Shown here: piece after piece, positions 54,310 through 61,953 of the stretch
Numbering within the stretch: position 1 is the first letter of the stretch
How the letters are laid out: each line of letters begins with the position of its first letter
DNA from: Saccharothrix saharensis
GTDB lineage: Bacteria > Actinomycetota > Actinomycetes > Mycobacteriales > Pseudonocardiaceae
Assembly: GCF_006716745.1 (NCBI RefSeq)
Contig: NZ_VFPP01000001.1
Location: 5,839,386-5,903,385 of the forward strand
Reading direction: 5' to 3'
DNA length: 64,000 bases
The notes under the pieces: model-generated
What the model saw: only the letters and a program-made list of their open reading frames with translations
What the model was told of the DNA's origin: nothing
Database searches by the model: none
Translations under genes and position numbers: made by a program

Positions 54310-54329
54310 CTTCGGAACCGGTTCCGAAG
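54310..54329. promoter_or_regulatory. Perfect 20-bp palindrome in the chitinase/serine hydrolase gap
   Basis: CTTCGGAACCGGTTCCGAAG is a perfect palindrome with central CCGG, the style of LacI-family operators. It lies midway between the two divergent start codons (112 and 133 bp away). Confidence 0.6.
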
Positions 54330-54461
54330 ACCAGGGACCACTAGGGGTGGACGAGCCTAAAGTCTGATCCCCTCCCAGACCAGGGTCCGACGTGCGCGCT
54401 CCGCCGGGCGGCCAGACTCGGACCCGTCGAGGGGGTCTCGGCACGAACGAGGAGGACCACT

Positions 54462-55571
54462 GTGAGGGGCAAGAGGGGAATCGCGTTAGCGGCCGTCGCG
54501 GGGCTGGCGCTCGTCGGCGTCGCCGGCACGGCGGTGGCGGAGCCGTCGGTCGACGCGGCCGGCCGGATCGACCGGCAGGTCGTCCAGCGGGCGTTGGACG
54601 AGATGGCGCGCACGGGGGCGCAGGGGGTCCAGCTCCGGGTCAACGACGGGCGGCGCGAGTTCACCGCGCGCAGCGGCACGGCGCGCGTCGACTCGCCGCG
54701 GCCCGTGCCGACCGACGGCCGGTTCCGGATCGGCAGCATCACCAAGACGTTCGTCTCGACCGTCGTGCTCCAGCTCGTCGGCGAGGGGAAGGTCGAGCTG
54801 GACGCGCCGGTGGCGCGCTACCTGCCCGGCCTGCTGCCCGACGGCGACCGGATCACCGTGCGCCAGGTGCTGCAGCACACCAGCGGGCTGTTCAACTACA
54901 CGTCCGCCCTCCCGCTCGACCCGGACGGCCTGCTGGAGTTCCGGTACAAGACGTGGACGCCCGCCGAGCTGGTGGCGATGGCCACGGCACGGCCGCTCGA
55001 CTTCGAGCCCGGCACGCGGTGGAACTACTCGAACACGAACTACGTCGTGGCCGGGATGCTGGTGGAGCGGGTCACCGGCAAGCCGTACGAGGTGGCCGTC
55101 GGTCAGCGCGTCCTGCGCCCGCTCGGCCTGCGGTCCACGTCCGTGCCGGGCACCCGCACCGACGTCCCCGGCCCGCACGCGCACGGCTACATCCGCGCGG
55201 GCGGCGAGGTCGTGGACATCACCGAGTTCAACCCGTCGGCCGCGTACGCGGCGGGCGAGATGATCTCCACGACGGCGGACCTGGACCGGTTCGCGGACGC
55301 GTTGCTGGACGGGCGCCTGCTCCGGCCGGCGCAGCAGGCCGAGCTGACCGCGACGCTGCCGTTCAGCGGCGGCTACGGACTGGGCATCACGTCGGAGCAG
55401 CTGCCGTGCGGCGTCACGATCCGGGGCCACAGCGGCGGCATCCCCGGCTACGCCAGCCTCATGATGAGCACGCCGGACACGAAGACCCGCCTGACGATGT
55501 CCGTGACGTTCGCCCCGGACCCGGGCCCCATCGCGGGCTACGAGGAGTTGATGAACGAGGTGTTCTGCTGA
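54462..55571 (+). CDS. Secreted serine hydrolase, class C beta-lactamase / D,D-peptidase family
   Basis: Secreted enzyme of 369 aa. Signal peptide (1 to about 26, cut after AVA). Penicillin-binding fold motifs: SxxK in RIGSITKTFVS, YxN in RWNYSNTNY, and HSG in IRGHSGGIPGY in place of KTG. LQHTSGLFNY is the usual second block. This is the Streptomyces R61 D,D-carboxypeptidase / EstB-type group; it may trim peptidoglycan peptides or hydrolyse esters. GTG 54462 follows GGAGGA. It is divergent from the chitinase. Confidence 0.9.
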   Translation: MRGKRGIALAAVAGLALVGVAGTAVAEPSVDAAGRIDRQVVQRALDEMARTGAQGVQLRVNDGRREFTARSGTARVDSPRPVPTDGRFRIGSITKTFVSTVVLQLVGEGKVELDAPVARYLPGLLPDGDRITVRQVLQHTSGLFNYTSALPLDPDGLLEFRYKTWTPAELVAMATARPLDFEPGTRWNYSNTNYVVAGMLVERVTGKPYEVAVGQRVLRPLGLRSTSVPGTRTDVPGPHAHGYIRAGGEVVDITEFNPSAAYAAGEMISTTADLDRFADALLDGRLLRPAQQAELTATLPFSGGYGLGITSEQLPCGVTIRGHSGGIPGYASLMMSTPDTKTRLTMSVTFAPDPGPIAGYEELMNEVFC

Positions 55572-55585
55572 CACCGGGCCGACCT

Positions 55586-55617
55586 GGTGAGGGCGCCGAC
55601 CGCCCGGCGCCCTCACC
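55586..55617. terminator. Two-way hairpin terminator
   Basis: GGTGAGGGCGCC (55586-55597) and GGCGCCCTCACC (55606-55617), perfect 12-bp arms, 8-nt loop, between the convergent serine hydrolase and CMD-family genes. Confidence 0.8.
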
Positions 55618-55626
55618 GCTCGGCGG

Positions 55627-56121
55627 TCAGGCCCGCCACTGCTCCGCCGGCGCGACACCGGGCAGCGGCTTGCCGATGAGCGCGACGGGGATGAACAGGC
55701 AGACCTGCCCGATCGCCAAGGTGAGCGTGGTCAGCGCCTTGTCGTCGTAGTGGGCGGACGCTTCGGCGTACAGTTCGTCGGTGACGCGCTCGCCGTGCGG
55801 GTTGGGGGTGAGGACGGCTTCGACGAGCGCGAGCGCCGCCCGTTCGGCCGGGGTGAAGTGGGGCGCGTCCCGCCAGGACGCGACGGCCGTGATGCGGTCC
55901 TCCGTCTCGCCGGCCCCGCGCAGGTTGCCGGTGTGCAACGTGGTCAGGTAGGTGTTGCCGACGAGCTGGCCGGCCCGCAGGTGCACCAGGCCGATGGTGG
56001 TCCGCGGGATGGAGCCGTTGCCGACGGCCTGGAACAGGGCTCCGGCGATCTGCGCCAGTTCGGGGACGAGCCCGGCGGGGTCGGGCAGTCGCGACTGGCG
56101 GGCGTCGTGCGTGGTGGTCAT
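55627..56121 (-). CDS. Carboxymuconolactone decarboxylase-like protein lacking the CxxC motif
   Basis: Helical AhpD/CMD-type protein of 164 aa. The conserved block, usually R-A-S-Q-x-N-G-C-x-x-C-x-x-x-H, reads LRAGQLVGNTYLTTLHTGNLR: both redox cysteines are replaced (Asn and Leu) while the framework and His remain. It therefore cannot act as an AhpD-type thiol peroxidase. The rest (WRDAPHFTPAERAALALVEAVL) is typical. ATG 56121 is chosen; an in-frame start at 56157 is possible. Function unknown. Confidence 0.78.
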   Translation of the reverse strand: MTTTHDARQSRLPDPAGLVPELAQIAGALFQAVGNGSIPRTTIGLVHLRAGQLVGNTYLTTLHTGNLRGAGETEDRITAVASWRDAPHFTPAERAALALVEAVLTPNPHGERVTDELYAEASAHYDDKALTTLTLAIGQVCLFIPVALIGKPLPGVAPAEQWRA

Positions 56122-56245
56122 CGGGGACCTGTCCTTCCGGGATGTCGCCGTTGTCACCGCGTTGACGTTCGGCGCGCGCCGGATGTGACCGCCCGTGCGG
56201 CCGGGAACGGGTGGCGTGGGCCACCGGCGACTCGCGGCGCGGACG

Positions 56246-56280
56246 CCGACGGCCCGTCCGGGGGCAGGACGGGCCGTCGG
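56246..56280. terminator. Hairpin, probably the original terminator of the UPF0303 gene
   Basis: CCGACGGCCCGTCC (56246-56259) and GGACGGGCCGTCGG (56267-56280), perfect 14-bp arms. It now lies 47 bp beyond the IS left end, about 1.5 kb from the UPF0303 stop because of the insertion. Confidence 0.75.
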
Positions 56281-56330
56281 GTGGGGAAGGGCGCGGCGGC
56301 CGGGCGGCGGCCGGCGCGCCCGCGGTCTAG

Positions 56331-57781
56331 TAGGGCTTTGTTAGGTGCTGTTGACCTGCGGTTGCTGTGGTGTGGTCGTGGCCTGGACGGGTTGTCGGCA
56401 GGTGTGGCAGACGCCTGTCCAGGCCGCGAGTAAGGCTTGGAGTTCGCGCAGGACGGCGTAGAGGGTCAGACCTGCGCAGGGGCTTTTGGGGTGCGGCGCA
56501 GCCGGGTGCAGATTGCCTGCGCGACCGAGGCCAGCGTGACGTGGCGGTGCCAGCCGATCCAGGAGCGGCCCTCGAAGTGGTCCAGGCCGAGGCCGTCCTT
56601 GAGTTCGCGGTAGTCGTGTTCGATGCGCCAGCGCATTTTGGCCAGCTTGACTAGGTCGCGCAGGCGGATGTCGACGGGCAGGGTGGACAGCCAGTAGTCG
56701 GTGGGTTCGGGTTCTCCGGTGGGCCATTCAGCCAGTAGCCAGCATTCGGGCAGGCTGCCGTCGGGGGCGCGGGGGATGTTGCGGTTGGCCGGGCGCACCC
56801 GCAGCGCAAGGAAGCGGGAGCGCATGGTCGCGGTCGGGTTGCCCGCGCTCCTGCGGGAGCCGTGGCGCCAGACCACGAACCGCCCCGCCGAACGCCCGGC
56901 TTCGGTGACCAGGGTCTTGGCGGTGACGGGCTTGTCCGGGTAGGTCGTCTTCGTCGGCGGGCGGCCGATGCCCGACCAGCTCGGCGGGACCGGGGCCGTC
57001 GAGCCGGGATGCAGGCTGGTGGAGGCCGAGACCGCCACCGCGTAGGTCAGACCGCGGTCGGTCAGCCCCTGGCGGAAGGCGGTGTTGTCGCCGTAGGCCG
57101 AGTCGGCCACCACCGGCCGCCGCGGCATGCCCCAGTCCAGCAGCTCGTCGATCATGTCCAGGGCCAGGCGCCACTTCTCCCGGTGCCGCACTTGGTCGGG
57201 GATCGCGCAGCGGGCCCGCTTGCGGGCGATCTCCGCGGCTGTCCGCTCGTCGTCGGCCTTGGTGTCGTCCCAGGACTCGGGCAGGAACAGCCGCCAGTCC
57301 ACCGCGGCCGAGGTCCAGTCGGTGACCGCGTGCACGCTGACCCCGACCTGGCAGTTGCCCCGCTTGCCCAACGCCCCGCAGTACATCCGCGCCACCCCGG
57401 GCGAGGAGGTCCCGTCCTTGGGGAACCCGGTGTCGTCCACGGCCAACGCGTCCGGGTCGACGAACCCCGCCGCCCACACCGCCAACCTGCGCCGGACCTC
57501 GACGTGGTCCCAGGTCGAGGTGGTGACGAACTGCTGCAACTGCTGATGGTCCACACCGAGGCGCTCGGCCATGGGCTGCATCGACTTGCGCCTGCCGTCC
57601 AACAGCAGCCCACGCAGATACAGCTCACCCTTGCCGCGCTGGTCACGCCGGGCGAACCCGCCGAACACCTCCGCGGCGAACCCTTCGATGACCGGCCGCA
57701 CCTCGGCCATCTCCTCCGGCGTCACCACCGCAGGAAACCACACCGCCCACACATCCCATCACTCGACCTAACAAAGCCCTA
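56331..57781. mobile_element. IS701-family insertion sequence with CTAG target duplication
   Basis: A 1451-bp element. Terminal inverted repeats TAGGGCTTTGTTAGGT (56331-56346) and its exact complement (57766-57781). Flanking CTAG on both sides (56327-56330 and 57782-57785) is the 4-bp target duplication; IS701 elements favour YTAR targets. It carries one transposase gene on the minus strand. Perfect ends and duplication indicate a recent insertion. Confidence 0.95.
56466..57752 (-). CDS. IS701-family transposase (DDE)
   Basis: Transposase of 428 aa, full length for the family. DDE residues are visible: Asp in LAVDDTGFPKDG, Asp in PVVADSAYGDN and Glu in MRWRIEHDYRELKDGLGLDHFEGRSW. The N-terminal region (FGGFARRDQRGKGELYLRGLLLDGRRKSMQPMAERLG) is typical of IS701/IS4-like enzymes of actinomycetes. 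GTG 57752 lies 29 bp inside the right end. The frame is intact, so the enzyme could be active. Confidence 0.95.
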   Translation of the reverse strand: MWAVWFPAVVTPEEMAEVRPVIEGFAAEVFGGFARRDQRGKGELYLRGLLLDGRRKSMQPMAERLGVDHQQLQQFVTTSTWDHVEVRRRLAVWAAGFVDPDALAVDDTGFPKDGTSSPGVARMYCGALGKRGNCQVGVSVHAVTDWTSAAVDWRLFLPESWDDTKADDERTAAEIARKRARCAIPDQVRHREKWRLALDMIDELLDWGMPRRPVVADSAYGDNTAFRQGLTDRGLTYAVAVSASTSLHPGSTAPVPPSWSGIGRPPTKTTYPDKPVTAKTLVTEAGRSAGRFVVWRHGSRRSAGNPTATMRSRFLALRVRPANRNIPRAPDGSLPECWLLAEWPTGEPEPTDYWLSTLPVDIRLRDLVKLAKMRWRIEHDYRELKDGLGLDHFEGRSWIGWHRHVTLASVAQAICTRLRRTPKAPAQV

Positions 57782-58243
57782 CTAGGTGGTCGCGAGGAAC
57801 TTCTCGACCTGCGCCACCACGAACGCGTGGTCGTCGGCCTGCGGCAGGCCGGAGACGCCGACGGTGCCCACCACGCCGACACCGGCGACGATCACGGGGA
57901 ACACGCCGCCGTGCGCGGCGTAGCGGTCGGGGTCCAGGCGGGAGTCGGTCTCGAACGTCTTGCCGCTCGCCCGGAAGCTCTCGCCGACCCGGTAGGAGCT
58001 CTGCCCGTACCGGTCCACGACGCGGCTCTTGCGGTCGATCCACTCGTCGTTGTCCGCCGACGTGCCCGGCAGCGCGGCGTGGAACAGCCGCTGCTGCCCC
58101 CGCCGCACCGAGATCGTCACGGGCAGCGCCTGCGCGCGGGCCGCCTCCAGCAGGAACGCGCCCAGCGCCAGCGCCACCTCGTTGTCGAACGACGTGAACA
58201 CCAGCCGGGACTCCTGCTCGGCCAACGTCTCCAGCAAGCTCAC
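57782..58243 (-). CDS. UPF0303/heme-degrading (GlcG/HbpS-like) domain protein
   Basis: Protein of 153 aa. Family marks are ALALGAFLLEAARAQALPVTISVRRGQQRLFHAALPGTSADNDEWIDRKSRVVDRYG and the end AHGGVFPVIVAGVGVVGTVGVSGLPQADDHAFVVAQVEKFL. This is the UPF0303/GlcG-like family, related to heme-binding HbpS. Its TAG stop is part of the CTAG target of the IS; duplication kept the reading frame and stop intact. The GTG start overlaps the stop of the oxidoreductase gene by 4 nt, so the two are co-translated. Role uncertain: small-molecule or heme binding. Confidence 0.85.
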   Translation of the reverse strand: MSLLETLAEQESRLVFTSFDNEVALALGAFLLEAARAQALPVTISVRRGQQRLFHAALPGTSADNDEWIDRKSRVVDRYGQSSYRVGESFRASGKTFETDSRLDPDRYAAHGGVFPVIVAGVGVVGTVGVSGLPQADDHAFVVAQVEKFLATT

Positions 58244-59259
58244 AGCGACACCACCTGTCCGGTCCGGGCGGAGGTGAACGCCGCCTCGATCACTTCCAGC
58301 GCACGCACGGCCGACTCCGGCTCGACCGGCAGGGGGCCGCCCTCGGTCAGGGCGGTGACGAGCAGCCGGTAGAACTCCGAGTACGCACCGGGCAGACCCA
58401 CGACTTCCTCGGCGTCGTCCGGCAACCCCAACCGGCCATTTGTCGACAAATCTTCAAATGGCTTGCCTGCGGCCAGGGCCTCCTCCTGCCGGTCCAGACC
58501 GTGCGAGACGTATGCGCCGGTCGAGCCCAGCACGCGCAGCCGCGGCCCGTGGTGCGAGGCGGTGGAACTCGCCCAAAGGTGTGAACGGACCCCGCCGGCG
58601 TGCGTCAGCGCCACGAAGACGTCGTCGTCCACCTCGACGCCCGGCCGCCGCCGGTCCAGCTCCGCGTACACGGTCGCGACCGGCCCGAACAGCTCCAACG
58701 CCTGGTCGACCAGGTGCGCGCCGAGGTCGTAGAGCAGCCCGCCCGCCTCCTCGGGCGCGCCGAACTCGCGCCAGTTGTCCCAGACCTCCGGCACCCACCG
58801 CTCGAACCGCGACTCGAACCGCGTCACGTCGCCCAGCGCGCCGTCGGCCAGCAGCGACCGGACCGTGCGGAAGTCGCCGTCCCACCGCCGGTTCTGGAAC
58901 ACCGTCACCGGCACGTCGCGGTCCTTCGCCGCCTGGAGCACCCGGCGGGCGTCGGCCGACGACGGCGCGAACGGCTTGTCCACCACGACCGCCATGCCCG
59001 CCTCGATCGCGGCCAGCGCCAGCGGCACGTGCGTGCGGTTCGGGGTGGCGACGACGACCACGTCCAGGTCGAGCCCGAAGAGCTCCTCGACCGCCCGCGG
59101 CAGCCGCACGCCGGGGTAGGTGGCCTGGGCGTGCGCCCGGCGGGTCGGGTCGGCGGTGACGACGGCGGTCAGCTCCAGGCCGGGCGTCGCCGCGATCAGC
59201 GGTGCGTGGAACACCCGGCCGGCGATGCCGTAGCCGAGGAGTCCGGTGCGGAGAGGCAT
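58240..59259 (-). CDS. Gfo/Idh/MocA-family oxidoreductase
   Basis: NAD(P)-dependent sugar dehydrogenase-type protein of 339 aa. Rossmann fold TGLLGYGIAGRVFHAPLIAATPGL with DVVVVATPNRTH; conserved VVVDKPFAPS (EKP-like, Lys for catalysis) and GGLLYDLGAHLVDQALELFG with the Asp and His of the active site. It most resembles the YdgJ/scyllo-inositol dehydrogenase subgroup. It is divergent from a ROK-family repressor, likely its regulator. An AT-rich palindrome sits inside the gene at 58435-58462. Confidence 0.9.
   Translation of the reverse strand: MPLRTGLLGYGIAGRVFHAPLIAATPGLELTAVVTADPTRRAHAQATYPGVRLPRAVEELFGLDLDVVVVATPNRTHVPLALAAIEAGMAVVVDKPFAPSSADARRVLQAAKDRDVPVTVFQNRRWDGDFRTVRSLLADGALGDVTRFESRFERWVPEVWDNWREFGAPEEAGGLLYDLGAHLVDQALELFGPVATVYAELDRRRPGVEVDDDVFVALTHAGGVRSHLWASSTASHHGPRLRVLGSTGAYVSHGLDRQEEALAAGKPFEDLSTNGRLGLPDDAEEVVGLPGAYSEFYRLLVTALTEGGPLPVEPESAVRALEVIEAAFTSARTGQVVSL
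58435..58462. repeat. AT-rich nested palindrome inside the oxidoreductase gene
   Basis: ATTTGTCGACAAAT (58438-58451) is a perfect 14-bp palindrome; GCCATTTG (58435-58442) and CAAATGGC (58455-58462) form an outer pair. Its AT content stands out in a very GC-rich gene. Confidence 0.55.
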
Positions 59260-59312
59260 GCGCCGATTAAAGCAACACCGTGTAGTAAAGCGCCAGGTGC
59301 GATGATGGACGC

Positions 59313-60368
59313 GTGGCCAACTTGCGCTTCCTGCGGGGGTACAACGACGCGGTGGTGCTCGGGCTGGCCCGCTCCGGCGCGGTCACCAGGGTGGAGCTGG
59401 CCGACCGCAGCGGGCTGACCCCGCAGGCGGTGTCCAAGGTGGTCAGCAGGCTCATCGACGACGGCCTGCTGGTCGAGTCCGGCACCCGCAACGTCGGTGT
59501 CGGCAAGCCGCGCACCCTGCTCAAGCTGGTCGCCGACTCCCGGCTCGCGCTCGGCGCGCAGGTCGAGCGGGACGAGCTGAGGGTCGTGCTCACCGACCTC
59601 GCGGGCACGGTGCTGGACCGCGCGGTCGCACCGCTGCCGCGCGACTTCGACCCGCCGACGTTCGTGGCGGAGCTGAACCGGCTGGTCGACGGCCTGCGCG
59701 AGGACCGGATCCGCAGCGAGCGGCTGCTCGGGGTCGGCATCGGGTTCGTCGGACCGCTGGACCACCGCACGGGCGTGGTGCACTACCCGACCGGCCTGAC
59801 GGCCTGGCACGACGTGCCGCTGCGCGCGTTGGCCGAGCAGCGGCTGGGCCTGCCCGTCGTGCTCGACAAGGACACCAACACGGCGGTCGTGGCCGAGGCG
59901 TGGCGGCGCGGGGAGGAGCTGCGCGACGCGGTGCTGGTGCTCGTCGGCACCGGGCTGGGCATCGGCATGCTGCTCGACGGCCGCGTGCACCGGGGCGTGC
60001 GCACGAACGCGGGCGAGTACGGGCACACCACCCTCCAACTGGACGGCCCGCCGTGCGTCTGCGGGCGCAGCGGGTGCATCGAAGCGCTGCACAACCTCGC
60101 CGCCGCCCGCGGCGACCTGGTCGAGGCGACGTCCGTCGTGGGGGTGGCGGTGGCCGACCTCGTGCAGCTGCTCGACATCGACCACGTGGTGCTGGCCGGG
60201 CGCGCGGTGCTCGCCGAACCCGCCGCCTACCTCGACGGCGTGCGGGCCAGGCTGCCCAAGGACGAGTGGCTGCCGGTGGACGTGTCGATCACCCCGTTGG
60301 GTGATGACGTGGTCGCGGCGGGGGCCGCGATGCTCCTCCTGAGCGAGTTCTACGGCCGTCCACGCTGA
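59313..60368 (+). CDS. ROK-family transcriptional repressor
   Basis: Protein of 351 aa. N-terminal winged HTH (VTRVELADRSGLTPQAVSKVVSRLIDDGLLVE). ROK sugar-kinase fold: GVGIGFVGPLDHRTGVV, VLDKDTNTAVVAEAW, VLVGTGLGIGMLLDG, and the zinc motif CVCGRSGCIEAL. HTH-ROK proteins act as sugar-responsive repressors. It is divergent from the Gfo/Idh/MocA gene across a 53-bp gap, so control of that sugar-oxidation operon is likely. GTG 59313 is the first start in frame. Confidence 0.9.
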   Translation: MANLRFLRGYNDAVVLGLARSGAVTRVELADRSGLTPQAVSKVVSRLIDDGLLVESGTRNVGVGKPRTLLKLVADSRLALGAQVERDELRVVLTDLAGTVLDRAVAPLPRDFDPPTFVAELNRLVDGLREDRIRSERLLGVGIGFVGPLDHRTGVVHYPTGLTAWHDVPLRALAEQRLGLPVVLDKDTNTAVVAEAWRRGEELRDAVLVLVGTGLGIGMLLDGRVHRGVRTNAGEYGHTTLQLDGPPCVCGRSGCIEALHNLAAARGDLVEATSVVGVAVADLVQLLDIDHVVLAGRAVLAEPAAYLDGVRARLPKDEWLPVDVSITPLGDDVVAAGAAMLLLSEFYGRPR

Positions 60369-60423
60369 CCGGATTGGACATGCCCTGCTCACGGGCACTC
60401 GTGCGGGTGATTCACTGTGCGGC

Positions 60424-61173
60424 ATGTATGCGCTCCGGTACGCCGTCGGCACCGACCCCGGCCTGCGCCGTGAAGCGAACGAGGACTCCGTGTACTTCAG
60501 CGAACGCCTGTTCGCCGTCGCCGACGGCATGGGCGGGCACGCGTTCGGCGAAGTGGCGAGTTCGATCGCGGTGGCGGTGCTGGCCGACCTCGACGTCGAG
60601 GCCGACGACCCCCTCGGCGAACTGGCCGGCGCGACCCGGGAGATCGCCATCCGGCTGACCGACCTGGCCGAGGAGAACTTCGACATGCGCGGGATGGGCA
60701 CCACGCTCACCGCGCTGCTGTGGGACGGCGAGAGGTTCGCGGTCGGGCACATCGGCGACTCGCGCTGCTACCTGGTCCGCGAGGGCGAGCTGAGCCAGAT
60801 CACCCGCGACCACACCATGGTGCAGGCGCTGGTGGACGACGGCCGGATGGCCGCCGAGCAGGCCGCCGAGCACCCCGGCCGGTCCATGCTCATGCGCGCG
60901 TTGCAGGCGGGCAGCGCGCACGACCCGGACCTGTTCTTCGCCGAGGTCGAGGTGGGCGACCGGTACCTGATCTGCTCGGACGGGCTGTCGGACGTGGTAG
61001 GCGCGGCGGAGATCGCCGAGCTGCTGACCGCCACCGCCGACGGCGACGACACCGTGCGGTCGTTGATCGAGGCGGCCAACGCGCGCGGCGGCCCGGACAA
61101 CATCACCTGCGTCGTGGTCGACGTGCTGCCCGCGGGCAACGCGTCGTGGCTGCCGGGCTGGCTGACGCGCTAG
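60424..61173 (+). CDS. PP2C-family Ser/Thr protein phosphatase
   Basis: Stand-alone phosphatase domain of 249 aa. Metal-binding motifs: REANEDSVY, FAVADGMGGHAFG, GMGTTLTALL, GHIGDSRCYLVR, ICSDGLSDVV and GGPDNITCVVV. It is the PstP/Stp type without the transmembrane and extracellular parts seen in mycobacterial PstP. It removes phosphate from Ser/Thr kinase substrates. The gene stands alone; no kinase is adjacent. Confidence 0.94.
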   Translation: MYALRYAVGTDPGLRREANEDSVYFSERLFAVADGMGGHAFGEVASSIAVAVLADLDVEADDPLGELAGATREIAIRLTDLAEENFDMRGMGTTLTALLWDGERFAVGHIGDSRCYLVREGELSQITRDHTMVQALVDDGRMAAEQAAEHPGRSMLMRALQAGSAHDPDLFFAEVEVGDRYLICSDGLSDVVGAAEIAELLTATADGDDTVRSLIEAANARGGPDNITCVVVDVLPAGNASWLPGWLTR

Positions 61174-61207
61174 CCGGACCGCACGACCGGTGTCCACAGG
61201 GGACCGG

Positions 61208-61897
61208 TCAGTCGGGTGGCCGCACGCCCAGCAGGTCGTGCAGGGCCGTCTCGCCGGTCGGGGTGAGGCGCACGGCGCGGCCCGTGCCGACCCGGCGCAC
61301 CCAGCCGCGCTCGTGGAAGTGGGCGTGCAGGTGCGCGCCCGCCGTGCCCGCCAGGTGGGAGCGGCGCTCGGTCCAGTCCAGGCAGGCCTTGGCCAGCGGG
61401 CGGCGGCTGGCCGGCGGGGTGAACGCGAGCTCGCGCCCGAGCCAGGCGAGGCCGTCGTCGGTGACGGCGAGGTCGGCCGTGAGCAGGCCGCGGGTGGTCA
61501 TGGCGTCGGTGATGGCGACGCCGAGGCGGCCGGCCAGGTGGTCGTAGCACGTCCGGCCCCGGCGCAGCGCCTGGTCGGCGGTGGAGGCGCGCAGGGTGCG
61601 CCGCGGCGGGTCCGCGGGGCCGAGGTAGGCGAGCAGCTCTTCGAGCAGGCGAGCCTGCTCCGGGCCGGCCAGTTGGACGTAGCGGTGGCGGCCCTGTCGG
61701 CGTTCGACCAGGAGTCCGGCTTCGCTGAGGCGGCTCAGGTGCTCGCTGGTCGTGGACGCGGTGACGTCGGCGGCTTCGGCCAGTTCACCCGCCGTCCACG
61801 CCCGGCCGTCCATCAGCGCGAGCAGGAAGCGGGCCCGCGTGCGGTCGGCCAGCAAGGCCGCCAGGGTGGCGAGTTGGTCCGCTGCCATGGGGCCCAT
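61208..61897 (-). CDS. ArsR-type winged-helix regulator
   Basis: Regulator of 229 aa. N-terminal ArsR-like winged helix (about 5-85): QLATLAALLADRTRARFLLALMDGRAWTAGELAEAADVTASTTSEHLSRLSEAGLLVERRQGRHRYVQL. The C-terminal ~140 residues are an extra domain (ALRRGRTCYDHLAGRLGVAITDAM ... CLDWTERRSHLAGTAGAHLHAHFHERGWV) typical of longer actinobacterial ArsR proteins; no metal-binding Cys cluster is seen. ATG 61897 or 61888 may be used. It is divergent from, and its start abuts, the P450-like/PEP-mutase fusion gene, a likely target. Confidence 0.88.
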   Translation of the reverse strand: MGPMAADQLATLAALLADRTRARFLLALMDGRAWTAGELAEAADVTASTTSEHLSRLSEAGLLVERRQGRHRYVQLAGPEQARLLEELLAYLGPADPPRRTLRASTADQALRRGRTCYDHLAGRLGVAITDAMTTRGLLTADLAVTDDGLAWLGRELAFTPPASRRPLAKACLDWTERRSHLAGTAGAHLHAHFHERGWVRRVGTGRAVRLTPTGETALHDLLGVRPPD

Positions 61898-61941
61898 TGT
61901 GCGCCCGTGACGGTTCGGCGGTGGCCGAAGTGATGGCGTCC

Positions 61942-61947
61942 TACGGT
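61942..61947 (+). promoter_or_regulatory. Putative -10 box of a leaderless promoter
   Basis: TACGGT lies 6 nt before ATG 61954, with no ribosome site; supports that ATG as start. Confidence 0.4.
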
Positions 61948-61953
61948 CACGCC

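Noticed and set aside
57782..58243. UPF0303 gene disrupted by the IS
   Set aside because: The CTAG duplication restores the TAG stop, so the reading frame is complete.
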